Origin: JAGNGI01 sp035448825
GTDB lineage: Bacteria; Fidelibacterota; UBA2242
Assembly: GCA_035448825.1 (NCBI GenBank)
Contig: DAOTJS010000001.1
Span: 124,001 to 188,000, forward strand
Direction of reading: 5' to 3'
DNA: 64,000 nt
The position numbers and the translations under genes were made by a program. Below, piece after piece: positions 63,742 through 64,000 of this stretch. How positions within the stretch are numbered: the stretch's first letter is position 1; every line of letters begins with the position of its first letter. The notes beneath the pieces were generated by a model, which was not told the origin of the DNA, made no database searches, and saw only the letters and a list, made by a program, of their open reading frames with translations.

Positions 63742-64000
63742 TTGGCTTCTATAGAATTAAAACAAATTGTAAAGGAATTTGATAAAGGTGCTCCAATCAT
63801 TAAAAATCTCGATTTGACGATTAATGATGGTGAGTTTTTAGTGATTGTCGGACCTTCCGGATGTGGCAAATCTACCACTTTGCGCTTGATCGCCGGTCTG
63901 GAAGAAGTAACCAGAGGTGAAGTTTATATTGACAATCGTCTGGTTAATAATATTCTCCCCAAAGATCGCGATATTGCGATGGTTTTCCAAAACTATGCGC
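63742..64000 (+). CDS. ABC transporter ATP-binding protein, MalK/UgpC/MsmX type (3' truncated)
   Basis: Open to the window end. It begins at TTG (63742) after GAGAAAGGG. The first 86 residues show the Walker A GPSGCGKSTTLRLIAGLEE and Q-loop AMVFQNYA typical of CUT1 sugar-import ATPases; the C-terminal regulatory domain is beyond the window. It could energise the permeases at 12751-14526, which lack their own ATPase, with either binding protein (inference). Confidence 0.88.
   Translation, partial: MASIELKQIVKEFDKGAPIIKNLDLTINDGEFLVIVGPSGCGKSTTLRLIAGLEEVTRGEVYIDNRLVNNILPKDRDIAMVFQNYA

Overview
The window looks like a chromosomal fragment of a Gram-negative bacterium of the FCB (Fibrobacteres-Chlorobi-Bacteroidetes) group, more likely an uncultured lineage such as candidate phylum KSB1, Calditrichota or a relative than a true Bacteroidete. 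Three things point there. Several secreted proteins carry C-terminal type IX secretion (T9SS) sorting domains of the 'NYPNPFNPxTxIxF' kind. There is a TonB receptor / sorting-domain protein / PorV-like triad. Base composition is moderately AT-rich. No SusD partner is visible. This placement is inference; no 16S rRNA or ribosomal protein gene lies in the window.

Layout. 2-7121: three consecutive histidine kinase genes, the first cut by the window edge, forming a phosphorelay array with no DNA-binding output. 7133-7560: three near-identical 130-nt units made of consecutive small hairpins, between convergent genes. 7578-8858 (minus): exported C1-type cysteine peptidase. 9026-9421: OsmC-like protein. 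9494-9819: tRNA-Arg and, on the minus strand, tRNA-Pro, separated by a shortened relative of the hairpin units and followed by a broken copy of the tRNA-Pro 5' end that carries a 27-nt palindromic insertion. 10307-64000: one long, entirely plus-strand carbohydrate-utilisation region.

The carbohydrate region opens with a LacI regulator and an ABC sugar importer (binding lipoprotein plus MalF/MalG-type permeases). Then come envelope proteins: a beta-barrel protein, a CBM9-like T9SS protein with a perfect internal duplication, an alcohol dehydrogenase, a TonB receptor, a large sorting-domain protein and a PorV-like protein. After these come catabolic blocks: GH106-like with rbsK-rbsD; GH39-like lipoprotein, AllA-like, DUF6259-like, Gfo/Idh/MocA, TIM-barrel isomerase, GH42-like and MFS; PIG-L deacetylase, six-hairpin glycosidase, HGSNAT-like acyltransferase, GH92 and GH43; three GH10 paralogues, a uroporphyrinogen-decarboxylase/MtaA-like methyltransferase, T9SS GH13, GH2 and two cupins. 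It closes with a second binding lipoprotein, a flavodoxin and the start of a MalK-type ATPase that could energise the importer.

Taken together this is a locus for a decorated plant polysaccharide, with xylan or glucuronoarabinoxylan suggested by GH10, GH43, GH39 and GH2. Polymer contact would be at the surface (T9SS proteins, TonB receptor), trimming in the periplasm or membrane (lipoproteins and Tat- or Sec-exported enzymes), uptake by ABC and MFS carriers, and final hydrolysis, oxidation, isomerisation and phosphorylation in the cytoplasm. The substrate is inferred from family membership only.
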